51,132 bases of DNA from a virus. The notes beneath the pieces are model-generated. The model had not been told where the DNA came from. It saw nothing but the letters and a program-made list of their open reading frames with translations, and made no database searches. The stretch's first letter is position 1. Each line of letters opens with the position of its first letter. The stretch lies in the IMG/VR virus record IMGVR_UViG_3300047548_000794, positions 1 through 51,132 of that record; one strand, 5' to 3'. Below, in pieces: positions 29,346-36,936 of the stretch. The translations under genes were made by a program, and so were the position numbers.

Positions 29346-30229
29346 TATTCCGCTTTAGAAGGAGTAGAGTTACCTCTTAAAGAAGCTTTCTTTTCCTTAG
29401 ATAAAAGATTTGTACGATCTCTAGATTCACTTCCACAAGATTTACACTTGTATTTTTGGAATTTACTAGTGTTGGTATATGCGAAACCATTTTTAGAGAA
29501 ATCTTTACTTCCACACTTACAAACATTTACAAGACCATCATGATAAACATTAAAGTTAATACGATTGTTATCCCAAACGATAAGTTTATGATATAACTCT
29601 TCTAAAGATAGAACGTCATACTTATTGTAGTGTTCCATTTCTTTCCATGCCTCTAGATTGTCTTTTAAACACTCTGTCCAAAGTTCATGTCCTTGGAACT
29701 TACCATGGTTAATTTGTTTTTTATATGTCACACAAAGTTTATCTGTCATGTATGCAAGTTTATTACTAGTAAAAGCGAAATGTCTCTTTGCAATTTCTTG
29801 TGTATCAATATGTCTGTAACTTGATGGAGGTGGAAAACCACTAAGGATAAATCGTGCATTTAATTTCTTCTGATCAAAACGTTTTCCGTTCTGTGTGATA
29901 ACAACATCTGCCTCATCTAGAAGATCCCAGATGCCTTTAAGAGTCTTAGAATCATCTGCGATATTCTTCACACCACGTTGATCCATATACATAACTTTAT
30001 CTGGTCCATCATCAAGCCATTTTGCACTCCAGCTTAAGATATGCCAATCTGCTTGAATCTGATTAAGACCCACATTGTTTTCCCATAATCCCCATACGTG
30101 AGCGATAATAGGAGCAGTTTCAATGTCGAACACTAACACTTTCGGCGAAGCTTTAGGTGCAGCAACTGCAATTTTTGCTTTCGCTTTTACTGCCTTTTTA
30201 GCAGTTTTCTTAGTTTTCTTAGTAGCCAT
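29345..30229 (-). CDS. DEDD-family 3'-5' exonuclease with zinc ribbon
   Basis: 294 residues from ATG 30229, which overlaps the previous stop as TAATG; GGAGAC lies upstream. A basic Lys/Ala-rich N-terminal extension (about 30 residues) precedes an RNase H-like fold: VFDIETAPI (Asp, Glu), NGKRFDQKKL (Asp) and YNKYDVLSLEEL (Asp with Tyr three residues before). A C-terminal zinc ribbon (CKCGSKDF then CKSCGSES) follows. This is a DnaQ-like, DEDDy-type exonuclease fused to a zinc ribbon, sitting among virion genes. Confidence 0.85.
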   Translation of the reverse strand: MATKKTKKTAKKAVKAKAKIAVAAPKASPKVLVFDIETAPIIAHVWGLWENNVGLNQIQADWHILSWSAKWLDDGPDKVMYMDQRGVKNIADDSKTLKGIWDLLDEADVVITQNGKRFDQKKLNARFILSGFPPPSSYRHIDTQEIAKRHFAFTSNKLAYMTDKLCVTYKKQINHGKFQGHELWTECLKDNLEAWKEMEHYNKYDVLSLEELYHKLIVWDNNRINFNVYHDGLVNVCKCGSKDFSKNGFAYTNTSKFQKYKCKSCGSESRDRTNLLSKEKKASLRGNSTPSKAE

Positions 30230-30552
30230 TATTTTGTCTCCAGTTTTTCTATCTTTCTGTCTAGATACCACCTAGCTTTTTTAAGATCTTCAAGTTCTTT
30301 ACTTGGATCTTTCTTACCTGCTCTAGCGATATATTTAACAACGTTTCCTAAATGGAAACCAAGATTCCATGCTTCAATTGCATCGATTGGCTGAATAGAT
30401 GTAGCGTTGTAATGCTTTGGCCAATTGATAATATCATTTGTTTTCTTAGCTAAACAGATGTTACAGGGACATGATTCATTGTGTTCAGATGACAATTCCA
30501 CCTTAACCAAATTTGCAACAGCATCTGCAACTTCTTTATTATTCAAACCCAT
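30229..30552 (-). CDS. DUF3310 protein
   Basis: A 107-residue protein. The motif WPKHYNATSIQPIDAIEAWN, then FHLGNVVKYIARAGKKD and ELEDLKKARWYLDRKIE, is that of DUF3310, a widespread phage family sometimes annotated as nucleotide kinase without proof. An N-terminal CPCNIC segment may bind metal. Overlaps its neighbours on both sides. Function not established. Confidence 0.85.
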   Translation of the reverse strand: MGLNNKEVADAVANLVKVELSSEHNESCPCNICLAKKTNDIINWPKHYNATSIQPIDAIEAWNLGFHLGNVVKYIARAGKKDPSKELEDLKKARWYLDRKIEKLETK

Positions 30553-31006
30553 CGTTCATCTCCCAGAATTTCTCTATCTTAGTTTTACCAAATGTTTGTT
30601 TTCCGTATGTGAAGATAGGTTCTGTAGAGACGTAGATAACATCTCCAAACACTTCTTCCTCTTGTGACTTATTCTTTTTTGCATTAGCTTGAATACGTTC
30701 AATAAACGCTTGTCTAGCATCGTCACCGTATAGATAACCATATTGTTCATGTATGAAAAAGTCATCATCAAACACAAGACAGGATTCTTGTAGAGCAAGT
30801 TCTTTAGCAAGTCTACCGATTTTGTGTGCTAATAAACCAAGTCTAAATCTAATTACATATAAGGAACTTCCCTTCTCAAACTCAATTAGAGCAATAGGAA
30901 AGAGATCGCCTTTTTGGTAGATTTCAGCCATATTGTCGAGCTTATCGTAGTGATAATCTTCATTCCATTCCATGACTTTATCAAGGAAGTGTTTCATAAC
31001 GTCCAT
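30539..31006 (-). CDS. 155-residue unknown protein
   Basis: A soluble alpha/beta protein. Starts behind GAGG at good spacing, and is first in a unit that has a -10 element at 31027-31032. Notable segments are LYVIRFRLGLLAHKIGRLAK and FFIHEQYGYLYGDDARQAFI. No recognised family. Its end overlaps the DUF3310 gene by 14 bases. Confidence 0.65.
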   Translation of the reverse strand: MDVMKHFLDKVMEWNEDYHYDKLDNMAEIYQKGDLFPIALIEFEKGSSLYVIRFRLGLLAHKIGRLAKELALQESCLVFDDDFFIHEQYGYLYGDDARQAFIERIQANAKKNKSQEEEVFGDVIYVSTEPIFTYGKQTFGKTKIEKFWEMNDGFE

Positions 31007-31026
31007 TTATCTACCTCTTTAGATAG

Positions 31027-31032
31027 ATTATA
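31027..31032 (-). promoter_or_regulatory. -10 element (GTATAAT)
   Basis: TATAAT on the minus strand, 21 bases before the ATG at 31006 and just after the capsid terminator. It can restart transcription for the DUF3310-exonuclease unit. No -35 box recognised. Confidence 0.5.
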
Positions 31033-31072
31033 CGTAGGGGAAAATTTTATGATGTAAAAGGGGAAATAAAAA

Positions 31073-31090
31073 GGGCAGCCGAAGCTGCCC
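31073..31090 (-). terminator. intrinsic terminator after the capsid gene
   Basis: GGGCAGC-TTCG-GCTGCCC on the minus strand, followed by TTTTTATTT: a 7-bp GC stem with a stable TTCG loop. On the plus strand the stem is followed by AGTTTTTT, so it can also work in the other direction. Confidence 0.9.
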
Positions 31091-31115
31091 AGTTTTTTAG
31101 AAATTCAAGTAGAGA

Positions 31116-32579
31116 TTACTTACCCATGTTCTTGAAAACACAGTTAAATCTTGGAGCGTACACGAATAAAGCACCATACAATACGATCGCGAACTCAAGT
31201 GCAGTTGTAACGATAGCAAAGTTGATTTTGCTCAATGGAGCAAGTTGCTTAAATCTCATACATTCAGAAGACATATCTAGTAAGAAAGCTTCTCCCAATC
31301 CCGGTTCTTTAGCACCAGAGTCAACGATAGTTGCATTTGGCTTATAGTTACCGATGAAAGATTCTGTACCAACAGCTCCACCAGCTTGTGAGCGGTAAAC
31401 TTTGATATGCTTAGTAGTAGCAGGGATGTTAGAAAGAGTAAGAGTTACAGCTTGTCCAGCAGTTACACCAGTTACACCACCAGCTTCTTGGATTGCTCCA
31501 GATTCACCGAAATCGTTAACGAAAGTAACTTTGTACTGGTAATCACCAGCGCCAAGACCTTTTGTCCCAGCTGGAGCAGCACCAGCAGCACCAACAACAG
31601 CAGCAGCACCAAGTACTGGAGCGTTTACGATACCAACTGATCTAGTTCTTCCACGTGGACGTAAGAAAAGGTTTGGTTTGAAATCTACTGTACCAGCAGA
31701 AGTAACCATCTTGTTTACATCGTAACCAACAGTTTGTCCAGAAAGACCAGGAGCCGATCTGAATTGTGGATAGAATTGCTTAATGAAACTAGAAAGAGCA
31801 AGAGGCTCAATGTGTAGTTCAGAAGGAGCACCGAAGTTTTCTAGAGCAATAACTGCTAGATCTTCTAGATCGTCCTGAGTAAGAACTGCACCGTCCAAAT
31901 CTTTAACGATTGAACGAACTTCTCCGTATCCTTCGAAGTCTTTTGATTTTTGTTGAGCATCATCGTCACCTTTTACTAATTGTTGTAAAAGACCGTTCAT
32001 AGCGATTGAGTTAGCAGGAAGATCTGAAAGAGCTCCGTTTTGTAACCCAGTAGCTGCGTTAGCGAAGTGAGAGTGACCCCAATACATTTCGCGTTCAACG
32101 TTCTTAAGAAGATCCATAGTTCCTTCTTTAGCTTGTTGAGCAACGATATCACCAACAGTAGTGCGAACTAATGTCATTTGGTGAGATACTTTTCTACGAG
32201 TACCAAAGAATACAATTCTTTGTCCATCGCGGATGTATGTTGAATCAGATTCTTGTGGTGCTCCACCTTCTCCGATATATGGAGAAGCATCTGATCCGTA
32301 ACCGATTAAGCGGTTATATTGTTCGAAAAGGTTGTATGCCTTGTCTACCGAAATAGCAGGCCACATTTTCAAGTTCTTCATATCAAAAGTAACAGACTTT
32401 AAAGTCGATTCTAATGATTCAGCTTGAAGGACACCACCGTAAGTAAGGTCCGTAGGTTTACCAGCTCCACCGTAACCGGCAGTGATGGCTTTGTTTAGTG
32501 CTTCGACTTCCTCAGGAGAAACAATCCCCTGCTCTAGTCCCGAAACGATTTGATTTACAGCATCTTGATTGATTTGCAT
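31116..32579 (-). CDS. major capsid protein with Ig-like insertion
   Basis: 487 residues. After an N-terminal helical segment (about 1-30) comes KAITAGYGGAGKPTDLTYGG and VLQAESLEST, a stretch also found in the prohead protease. The HK97-like core has YIGEGGAPQESDSTYIRDGQ, RRKVSHQMTLV and GHSHFANAATGLQNG. Residues about 345-430 form an Ig/Fn3-like insertion (GDYQYKVTFVNDFGESGAIQ, IPATTKHIKVYRSQ). The gene is preceded by a scaffold-like gene and followed by a strong terminator, as expected of a major capsid gene. Confidence 0.85.
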   Translation of the reverse strand: MQINQDAVNQIVSGLEQGIVSPEEVEALNKAITAGYGGAGKPTDLTYGGVLQAESLESTLKSVTFDMKNLKMWPAISVDKAYNLFEQYNRLIGYGSDASPYIGEGGAPQESDSTYIRDGQRIVFFGTRRKVSHQMTLVRTTVGDIVAQQAKEGTMDLLKNVEREMYWGHSHFANAATGLQNGALSDLPANSIAMNGLLQQLVKGDDDAQQKSKDFEGYGEVRSIVKDLDGAVLTQDDLEDLAVIALENFGAPSELHIEPLALSSFIKQFYPQFRSAPGLSGQTVGYDVNKMVTSAGTVDFKPNLFLRPRGRTRSVGIVNAPVLGAAAVVGAAGAAPAGTKGLGAGDYQYKVTFVNDFGESGAIQEAGGVTGVTAGQAVTLTLSNIPATTKHIKVYRSQAGGAVGTESFIGNYKPNATIVDSGAKEPGLGEAFLLDMSSECMRFKQLAPLSKINFAIVTTALEFAIVLYGALFVYAPRFNCVFKNMGK

Positions 32580-32590
32580 ATTAGTTCTCC

Positions 32591-33295
32591 TTATTTAATA
32601 CCGTATTTATGGGCAATTTGTCTTAATTCGTCTGAATCTTTTGTTGTCTCAACTCTGAAAACATCTGATGAATCAACTTTTGTACCAGACTTCTTAAGAT
32701 CGAATAGCTTGTTAGCTACGTCAGTCTTATTAAGTGGTGCATATTCTTCAACAGATTTTTGTAGAGCAGTTACGCCAGCTGGCACACCTTTTCTTGAAAC
32801 TGGGGCATTAGCCATAGCTTCAAAAGCAGCAGCCATCTTAGAAAGTTTTTCTTCAAAAGATGAAAGTTTAGACTCGTAAGACTTAATTAGATCTTCAGTA
32901 GCTGATAAAGATTTTTTCAAATCTTTCATTTCTTCTTTAGATTCTTCTTTTTTGCTTTCTTTGTCTTCGTGTTCTTTGCTTTCTTTATCTTCGTCTTCTT
33001 TCTTCTTCATTTCTTTCTTTTTCTTTTCTTCTTCAGACTCGTCTTCAGATTTCATGTCCTCTTTTTTGTCCATGTCGTCTTTGTCATTGTCATCTTCTTT
33101 CTCATCTTCGTCTTTATCTTCTTTCTTAGCGTGAAGATCACCATTAACTGGTTTACCGTCGATTCCAGAACCTGGACCTTCGATTTTAATCTCACTAGCA
33201 GCGAATTTAGACTTTTTGATCTCTTCAATTTCTTGTAGAGTGTCATCAATTAACGAAGTAAGAGATTTTACTAATTCTTTATTACTTAAATCCAT
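32591..33295 (-). CDS. highly charged scaffold-like protein
   Basis: 234 residues, with a middle region (about 55-130) almost entirely Lys, Glu and Asp (DKDEDEKEDDNDKDDMDKKE) and a helical C-terminal part (LIKSYESKLSSFEEKLSKMA, then DVANKLFDLKKSG). Position between protease and capsid genes, and the charge, fit a scaffolding or internal core protein. Ends DSDELRQIAHKYGIK. No sequence family recognised. Confidence 0.65.
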   Translation of the reverse strand: MDLSNKELVKSLTSLIDDTLQEIEEIKKSKFAASEIKIEGPGSGIDGKPVNGDLHAKKEDKDEDEKEDDNDKDDMDKKEDMKSEDESEEEKKKKEMKKKEDEDKESKEHEDKESKKEESKEEMKDLKKSLSATEDLIKSYESKLSSFEEKLSKMAAAFEAMANAPVSRKGVPAGVTALQKSVEEYAPLNKTDVANKLFDLKKSGTKVDSSDVFRVETTKDSDELRQIAHKYGIK

Positions 33296-33319
33296 AGTAT
33301 TCTCCTTATAACGTTAAAA

Positions 33320-33658
33320 TTAAGCACCCATGTTCAATAGATCAGCAGATCCTTGAAGTTCACCCAATGGAATGATAATGTTGTTAGCGTGTCCACAAGC
33401 TACTTGAAGTACTTGTAAATGAATCAAAGTTGTAGGGTTGATTGAGAAGTTGATTTTCCCAGGATTAGCGATACCAATTCCTAAGAATGGTGATACTTGG
33501 TCAGAAACTCCACCCATTGGGCTTTGAATTGATGCATCAACGTAAGTAATTGTAATTCCACCAGCGACAAGAGTAGCTGCATCAGATCTTGATGTAACAA
33601 TTCCTAATTGCTTGCAATTACGTTCGATTTTGTCTAAAATTTGTACACGGTTTGCCAT
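33320..33658 (-). CDS. small virion-like protein
   Basis: 112 residues with strong hydrophobic and glycine content (PFLGIGIANPGKINFSINPT) and no charge clusters. Start behind AGGAGATAGAC. It lies between protease and scaffold genes, where head decoration or minor capsid proteins often lie. Role inferred from position only. Confidence 0.6.
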   Translation of the reverse strand: MANRVQILDKIERNCKQLGIVTSRSDAATLVAGGITITYVDASIQSPMGGVSDQVSPFLGIGIANPGKINFSINPTTLIHLQVLQVACGHANNIIIPLGELQGSADLLNMGA

Positions 33659-33765
33659 GTCTATCTCCTTATTTGAGTTTATACTCTATTAATAATAAAA
33701 TCAGTACTCATCATATCATAAGTGCTTGGTTAAACACGGGCCAACCATAATCGCTTATGACATCT

Positions 33766-33771
33766 ATTATA
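33766..33771 (-). promoter_or_regulatory. -10 element (GTATAAT) in the 33659-33801 spacer
   Basis: AAGTATAAT on the minus strand, about 108 bases before the ATG at 33658. The spacer of 143 bases also carries a TGGTT...AACCA pairing. It probably starts the capsid transcription unit; no -35 recognised. Confidence 0.45.
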
Positions 33772-33801
33772 CTTATAGTTTTTTGTGTGTTTTTGTGCTA
33801 G

Positions 33802-35208
33802 TTAGATAAGGTTTTTAAGCTTGTCCAATGGAAAGTTTTGATGACATTTGCGACACTTAACTTGATGTTTCATGTAGACTTGTTCATCTCCACAATTATC
33901 GCAGTTAACATATTCTATTCCATCAGATTTCTTACGACCATCTTCTAAAGATTCAGATTGAAGAACTTGGCCACCAGTTGCAGATGTAGGACTTCCTCCG
34001 CCGTAACCAGCAGTCATTGCTTTAAGGAGATTAAGCTTCGCTTTTGAATATTGCTCAGATTTATTTATTTCCATGTGTGATCTTATTTTATCGATTACTT
34101 GTTGTGCCTTTGCAGGATCAACTCCTCTTCCAATTAGATCAGTGTGTACATTTTTAAGATGTCCAATGTCATTCATTGCTTTGTTTGCGTGAATTTGAAA
34201 CATATTTTTTTGCTTAACTTCTTGAGCACTTTTAATAGGTTCAGCTGGAGGAGCTTTTGCAGTAGTTGGCGTTTCGTTTGGTATTTGATTAACTCTTGGA
34301 CCTGAAGTTGCAGCAATCTTTGCTTGACCAATATTTTGTTGATAAGTATCACTTCTTGTAGCTCTAATGTCTTGTTCTTTAGCTTTTACCGCATCTCTAG
34401 TCTGATTGGGTACAGGTTTGATTGCAAGTCCATTTGGACCTATTGCTTTTACTAAGTTATTGATTTTTTTAACATTATCTTCTACTTTTAAAATAGCAGC
34501 TTGTTTCATAATTTGCTCTGGAGATGACTCTGATACATGTATTTCTACACCAATAGTCTTAGCTAATTCCTTGATTTTACTAATATTATCAAAAATAGCA
34601 TTTGCAGAAGCATGACGCTCTATATGTCTAAAAGATGGAATATTAGTCTCAGCTAAGTGCATAACACTCTTAATAAGACGCATGTCTGCTTCCCAATCTA
34701 CACTAGATTTATCTAGATTTAGAGGTTCAACTAGAGTTGCATTATTAGCAGGAGTAAATGTAAGCGCAACAGAATGTATTTTGGTTTGAGCAAGCCTAGA
34801 AGGATCTGAGATTCCTCTGGCCATAACTCCACCTTCAACAGAAGCTTTCATCTTTAAAGGAATATCTTCTCTGTGGACGTTTTTCATGATGGCAGCTGCA
34901 GCACGAGCATTTGGATGATCTTCATCATTATAAAGTTCACCAGCTACGTAGATATAAGGAGCTTTTATCTTCTCCCAGTAGTACTTATGTCTCTCATTAT
35001 CACAATCTTCAGCTTTGAAGATCTTTTTAGCGGATGTAACTCTACCGATAGAGTTAAAGAAGCCTTTTCCATGGTTATCGTTAAGACGACCATTTCCATT
35101 TTGTAAGTCACTAATATCAGCACCTTCTACACTTAAAGTCTCCCCTTGAGTATCTTTAAGCTCTGAACCTGCACACATATCTATAAGTAAGCGCTTATTT
35201 TTAGCCAT
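33802..35208 (-). CDS. prohead protease with C-terminal zinc ribbon
   Basis: 468 residues. The N-terminal protease domain has LNDNHGKGFFNSIGRVTS (candidate His), KMKASVEGGVMARGI (candidate Ser) and KIHSVALTFTPANNAT, the layout of phage head-maturation serine proteases. A long helical middle may act as a scaffold. Near residue 395, KAMTAGYGGGSPTSATGG and QVLQSESLE match a segment of the capsid N-terminus. The last 45 residues form a zinc ribbon (CDNCGDE then CRKCHQNF). The catalytic assignment is by eye. Confidence 0.75.
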   Translation of the reverse strand: MAKNKRLLIDMCAGSELKDTQGETLSVEGADISDLQNGNGRLNDNHGKGFFNSIGRVTSAKKIFKAEDCDNERHKYYWEKIKAPYIYVAGELYNDEDHPNARAAAAIMKNVHREDIPLKMKASVEGGVMARGISDPSRLAQTKIHSVALTFTPANNATLVEPLNLDKSSVDWEADMRLIKSVMHLAETNIPSFRHIERHASANAIFDNISKIKELAKTIGVEIHVSESSPEQIMKQAAILKVEDNVKKINNLVKAIGPNGLAIKPVPNQTRDAVKAKEQDIRATRSDTYQQNIGQAKIAATSGPRVNQIPNETPTTAKAPPAEPIKSAQEVKQKNMFQIHANKAMNDIGHLKNVHTDLIGRGVDPAKAQQVIDKIRSHMEINKSEQYSKAKLNLLKAMTAGYGGGSPTSATGGQVLQSESLEDGRKKSDGIEYVNCDNCGDEQVYMKHQVKCRKCHQNFPLDKLKNLI

Positions 35209-35228
35209 TTGACAAGTCTCCTAGATAC

Positions 35229-35234
35229 ATTATA
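35229..35234 (-). promoter_or_regulatory. -10 element (GTATAAT)
   Basis: TAGTATAAT on the minus strand between the RFG cluster and the protease gene, 20 bases before the ATG at 35208. Likely starts the protease transcript. No TG extension and no clear -35. Confidence 0.45.
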
Positions 35235-35247
35235 CTATGTATTTAGG

Positions 35248-35391
35248 TTACTTATAGCTGGGATAGATCCTATATTCTTCACCTCTTCCGCTATCTGCGT
35301 CGGGGTTCCAAAAGGACATGTAAGGTTTTGCTAAACCGAATCTAACAAAAGTTCTATATAAACTATCTCTAATTATTACATCTTCTTTCAT
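35248..35391 (-). CDS. 47-residue RFG-motif protein (cluster member 4)
   Basis: MKEDVIIRDSLYRTFVRFGL followed by AKPYMSFWNPDADSGRGEEY. The TFVRFGLAKP core is the best match to the family consensus. The start overlaps the end of the previous cluster gene by four bases. The tail after the motif is polar and aromatic, and unrelated to the tails of the other three. Function unknown. Confidence 0.65.
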   Translation of the reverse strand: MKEDVIIRDSLYRTFVRFGLAKPYMSFWNPDADSGRGEEYRIYPSYK

Positions 35392-35657
35392 ATTTTAAAT
35401 TGTATAGTGTGAGTTCCAAAAGGAAGGCCACTTATTGTAATACTATTTGATGTAATTTGGTAATCATTGGGATTTAGACACATTCCATCTATAAATATTC
35501 TAGTTGATGAGTTAGGTACCATATTTATTTGAACTCCAGTTCCAACAAATGTAGCTGACGTGCTCATTAATGGTTTAGCAAGCTTAAACCTAACACAAGT
35601 ATCATAAAGTGCGTACTTTATCATATCGTGGGTATATATATTATTAAGTTGATTCAT
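35388..35657 (-). CDS. 89-residue RFG-motif protein (cluster member 3)
   Basis: An N-terminal helix with YALYDTCVRFKLAKPLMSTS, the motif variant T-C-x-R-F-K-L-A-K-P, then a beta-rich domain (GTGVQINMVPNSSTRIFIDG, then ISGLPFGTHTIQFKI) resembling a small beta-sandwich such as those on virion proteins. Coupled to both cluster neighbours. The domain pairing suggests the motif is an adaptor helix. Confidence 0.65.
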   Translation of the reverse strand: MNQLNNIYTHDMIKYALYDTCVRFKLAKPLMSTSATFVGTGVQINMVPNSSTRIFIDGMCLNPNDYQITSNSITISGLPFGTHTIQFKI

Positions 35658-35815
35658 TCAGTTCCTAGATTATTAATAGTTATATTATTACAACTATTAG
35701 TAATGTCTAAGCCAGTTCCATAAAATGTTATTGTAACATATTGAGATTTTGCTACACCAAATCTTACAAAAGTTTCATGTAAGTTGTTTCTAGCTTTTCT
35801 TTGTTCGTTTGTCAT
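35654..35815 (-). CDS. 53-residue RFG-motif protein (cluster member 2)
   Basis: The product is MTNEQRKARNNLHETFVRFG followed by VAKSQYVTITFYGTGLDITN. The motif here is T-F-V-R-F-G-V-A-K. The tail (NNITINNLGTE) is a short beta-like stretch, and GTGLDI parallels GTGVQI in the next protein, so the tails are partly related. Overlaps both neighbours. Confidence 0.65.
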   Translation of the reverse strand: MTNEQRKARNNLHETFVRFGVAKSQYVTITFYGTGLDITNSCNNITINNLGTE

Positions 35816-36054
35816 TATTTACCTAATTGTCCAAGTAAACCAGTAAAGACAGAAGGGCTCACTATTAATTGTGTTGGGTAATGTCCATACATCGAAGCAG
35901 CCATTGCTGCTGCTTGTTCTAAATGTGCTGCACCAGCTTCCATCATTGCTTCAATAGGATCTGGCTTTGCAATTCCAAATCTACGAAATGTCTTAAGAAG
36001 TCTTTTTGTTGCCATTTCTTTTTCTATAGTAGTTGTATATTTATTATTCATCAT
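35815..36054 (-). CDS. 79-residue RFG-motif protein (cluster member 1)
   Basis: Residues about 15-35 read KRLLKTFRRFGIAKPDPIEA, the T-F-x-R-F-G-I-A-K-P core. The rest is an alanine/methionine-rich helix (EAGAAHLEQAAAMAASMYGH) ending in FTGLLGQLGK. First gene of a four-gene tandem array sharing the motif. Starts 11 bases inside the sigma-like gene. Confidence 0.65.
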   Translation of the reverse strand: MMNNKYTTTIEKEMATKRLLKTFRRFGIAKPDPIEAMMEAGAAHLEQAAAMAASMYGHYPTQLIVSPSVFTGLLGQLGK

Positions 36055-36442
36055 TATTCATGTCCTTAATAATGTCCATCTCTTTGATCTTTTCCATGGC
36101 TTTTGATTCTATTTTCTTAACAGTTTCAACAGATACATTATTCATATGAGCAATTTCTTTATCTGAGGGAACTTCTGATAGATAGTCTTTTACATAATTA
36201 AAGAAGCAGTAATTAGAAAGTTGATGAGCAATGGACCACGGACAACCTGGAAGTTTAGCTTCTTGCTCTTCTGTTAATTCATCAGGAGAATTTCTCAAAG
36301 CTTTAAGACGAAGTACAGCAAGAGGACAATACTCGCACGGTAATTCGTCTAACTTTCTAGGGCATCTTGGGTCCATTGGTCTATCTGTCATAAATCCTTT
36401 AAGTGATTCATCATAAAATCTATTCTTTCGGAGTCCGAGCAA
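36044..36442 (-). CDS. sigma-70 region 4-like DNA-binding protein
   Basis: 132 residues. The first half has cysteines (CPRKLDELPCEYCPLAVLRL, then LPGCPWSIAHQLSNYCFF) that may bind metal. The C-terminal part EVPSDKEIAHMNNVSVETVK, then KIESKAMEKIKEM, is a region 4-type helix-turn-helix. A family of this layout is known to me in phages, annotated as sigma region 4. It may work with the gp55-like protein at 8940 as a split sigma factor, or as an independent regulator. Confidence 0.6.
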   Translation of the reverse strand: MLGLRKNRFYDESLKGFMTDRPMDPRCPRKLDELPCEYCPLAVLRLKALRNSPDELTEEQEAKLPGCPWSIAHQLSNYCFFNYVKDYLSEVPSDKEIAHMNNVSVETVKKIESKAMEKIKEMDIIKDMNNDE

Positions 36443-36936
36443 TCAACAATGACATTATCAATACTATGCTCTTGAAGAAATAAAGACACTCGTTTGTCCA
36501 CTTCTTTAGCTTGCTCTTCAGTTTCATATCTTCCTTCTGGGTTGAACTTCTTCTTTCTCTCAAGGAGGAAATTGATATGTTTAATCCCATTTGCTTCTGC
36601 TTTTTGTAAGAACTTAAGAGCAGCAACTTCTACCATTGAATCACCGTTATTATAGAACTTCTCATAAACGGGAGATAGTAGTATAGGTGAATCGGTGATT
36701 ATATAGTCTACCTTTCCATAAAGCATGTATTCAGATCTAGCTTGCTTACCGAAAATGTAAATTTGATCATATTGGCCAACTTTAGTTCCGCTCCAAGCCC
36801 AAGCTTTAACATATTCTCTTACGAGTTCTACATTTAAGCCATCTGATTTCATTCTGTGATAAAGACCAGCAGCGGTGGTAGACTTACCTAATCCGCTGCC
36901 GCCTAACATATTAATTACTTTTGTTTTCTTCTCCAA
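36388..36936 (-). CDS. P-loop kinase/ATPase, NadR-like fold
   Basis: 182 residues. Walker A GGSGLGKSTTAAGLY is at residues 12-26, followed by LNVELVREYVKAWAWSG, YIITDSPILLSPVYE (Walker B-like) and LLERKKKFNPEGRYETEEQA (lid-like Arg/Lys). This is the AAA_28/NadR-type kinase seen in many phages. The likely substrate is a nucleotide or nucleoside; it cannot be specified. Overlaps both neighbours. Confidence 0.75.
   Translation of the reverse strand: MEKKTKVINMLGGSGLGKSTTAAGLYHRMKSDGLNVELVREYVKAWAWSGTKVGQYDQIYIFGKQARSEYMLYGKVDYIITDSPILLSPVYEKFYNNGDSMVEVAALKFLQKAEANGIKHINFLLERKKKFNPEGRYETEEQAKEVDKRVSLFLQEHSIDNVIVDCSDSERIDFMMNHLKDL

Noticed and set aside
32952-33238. Plus-strand open frames rich in Ser/Phe/Leu opposite the scaffold gene
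   Set aside because: They are antisense shadows of the Lys/Glu-rich minus-strand gene; no ribosome binding site.
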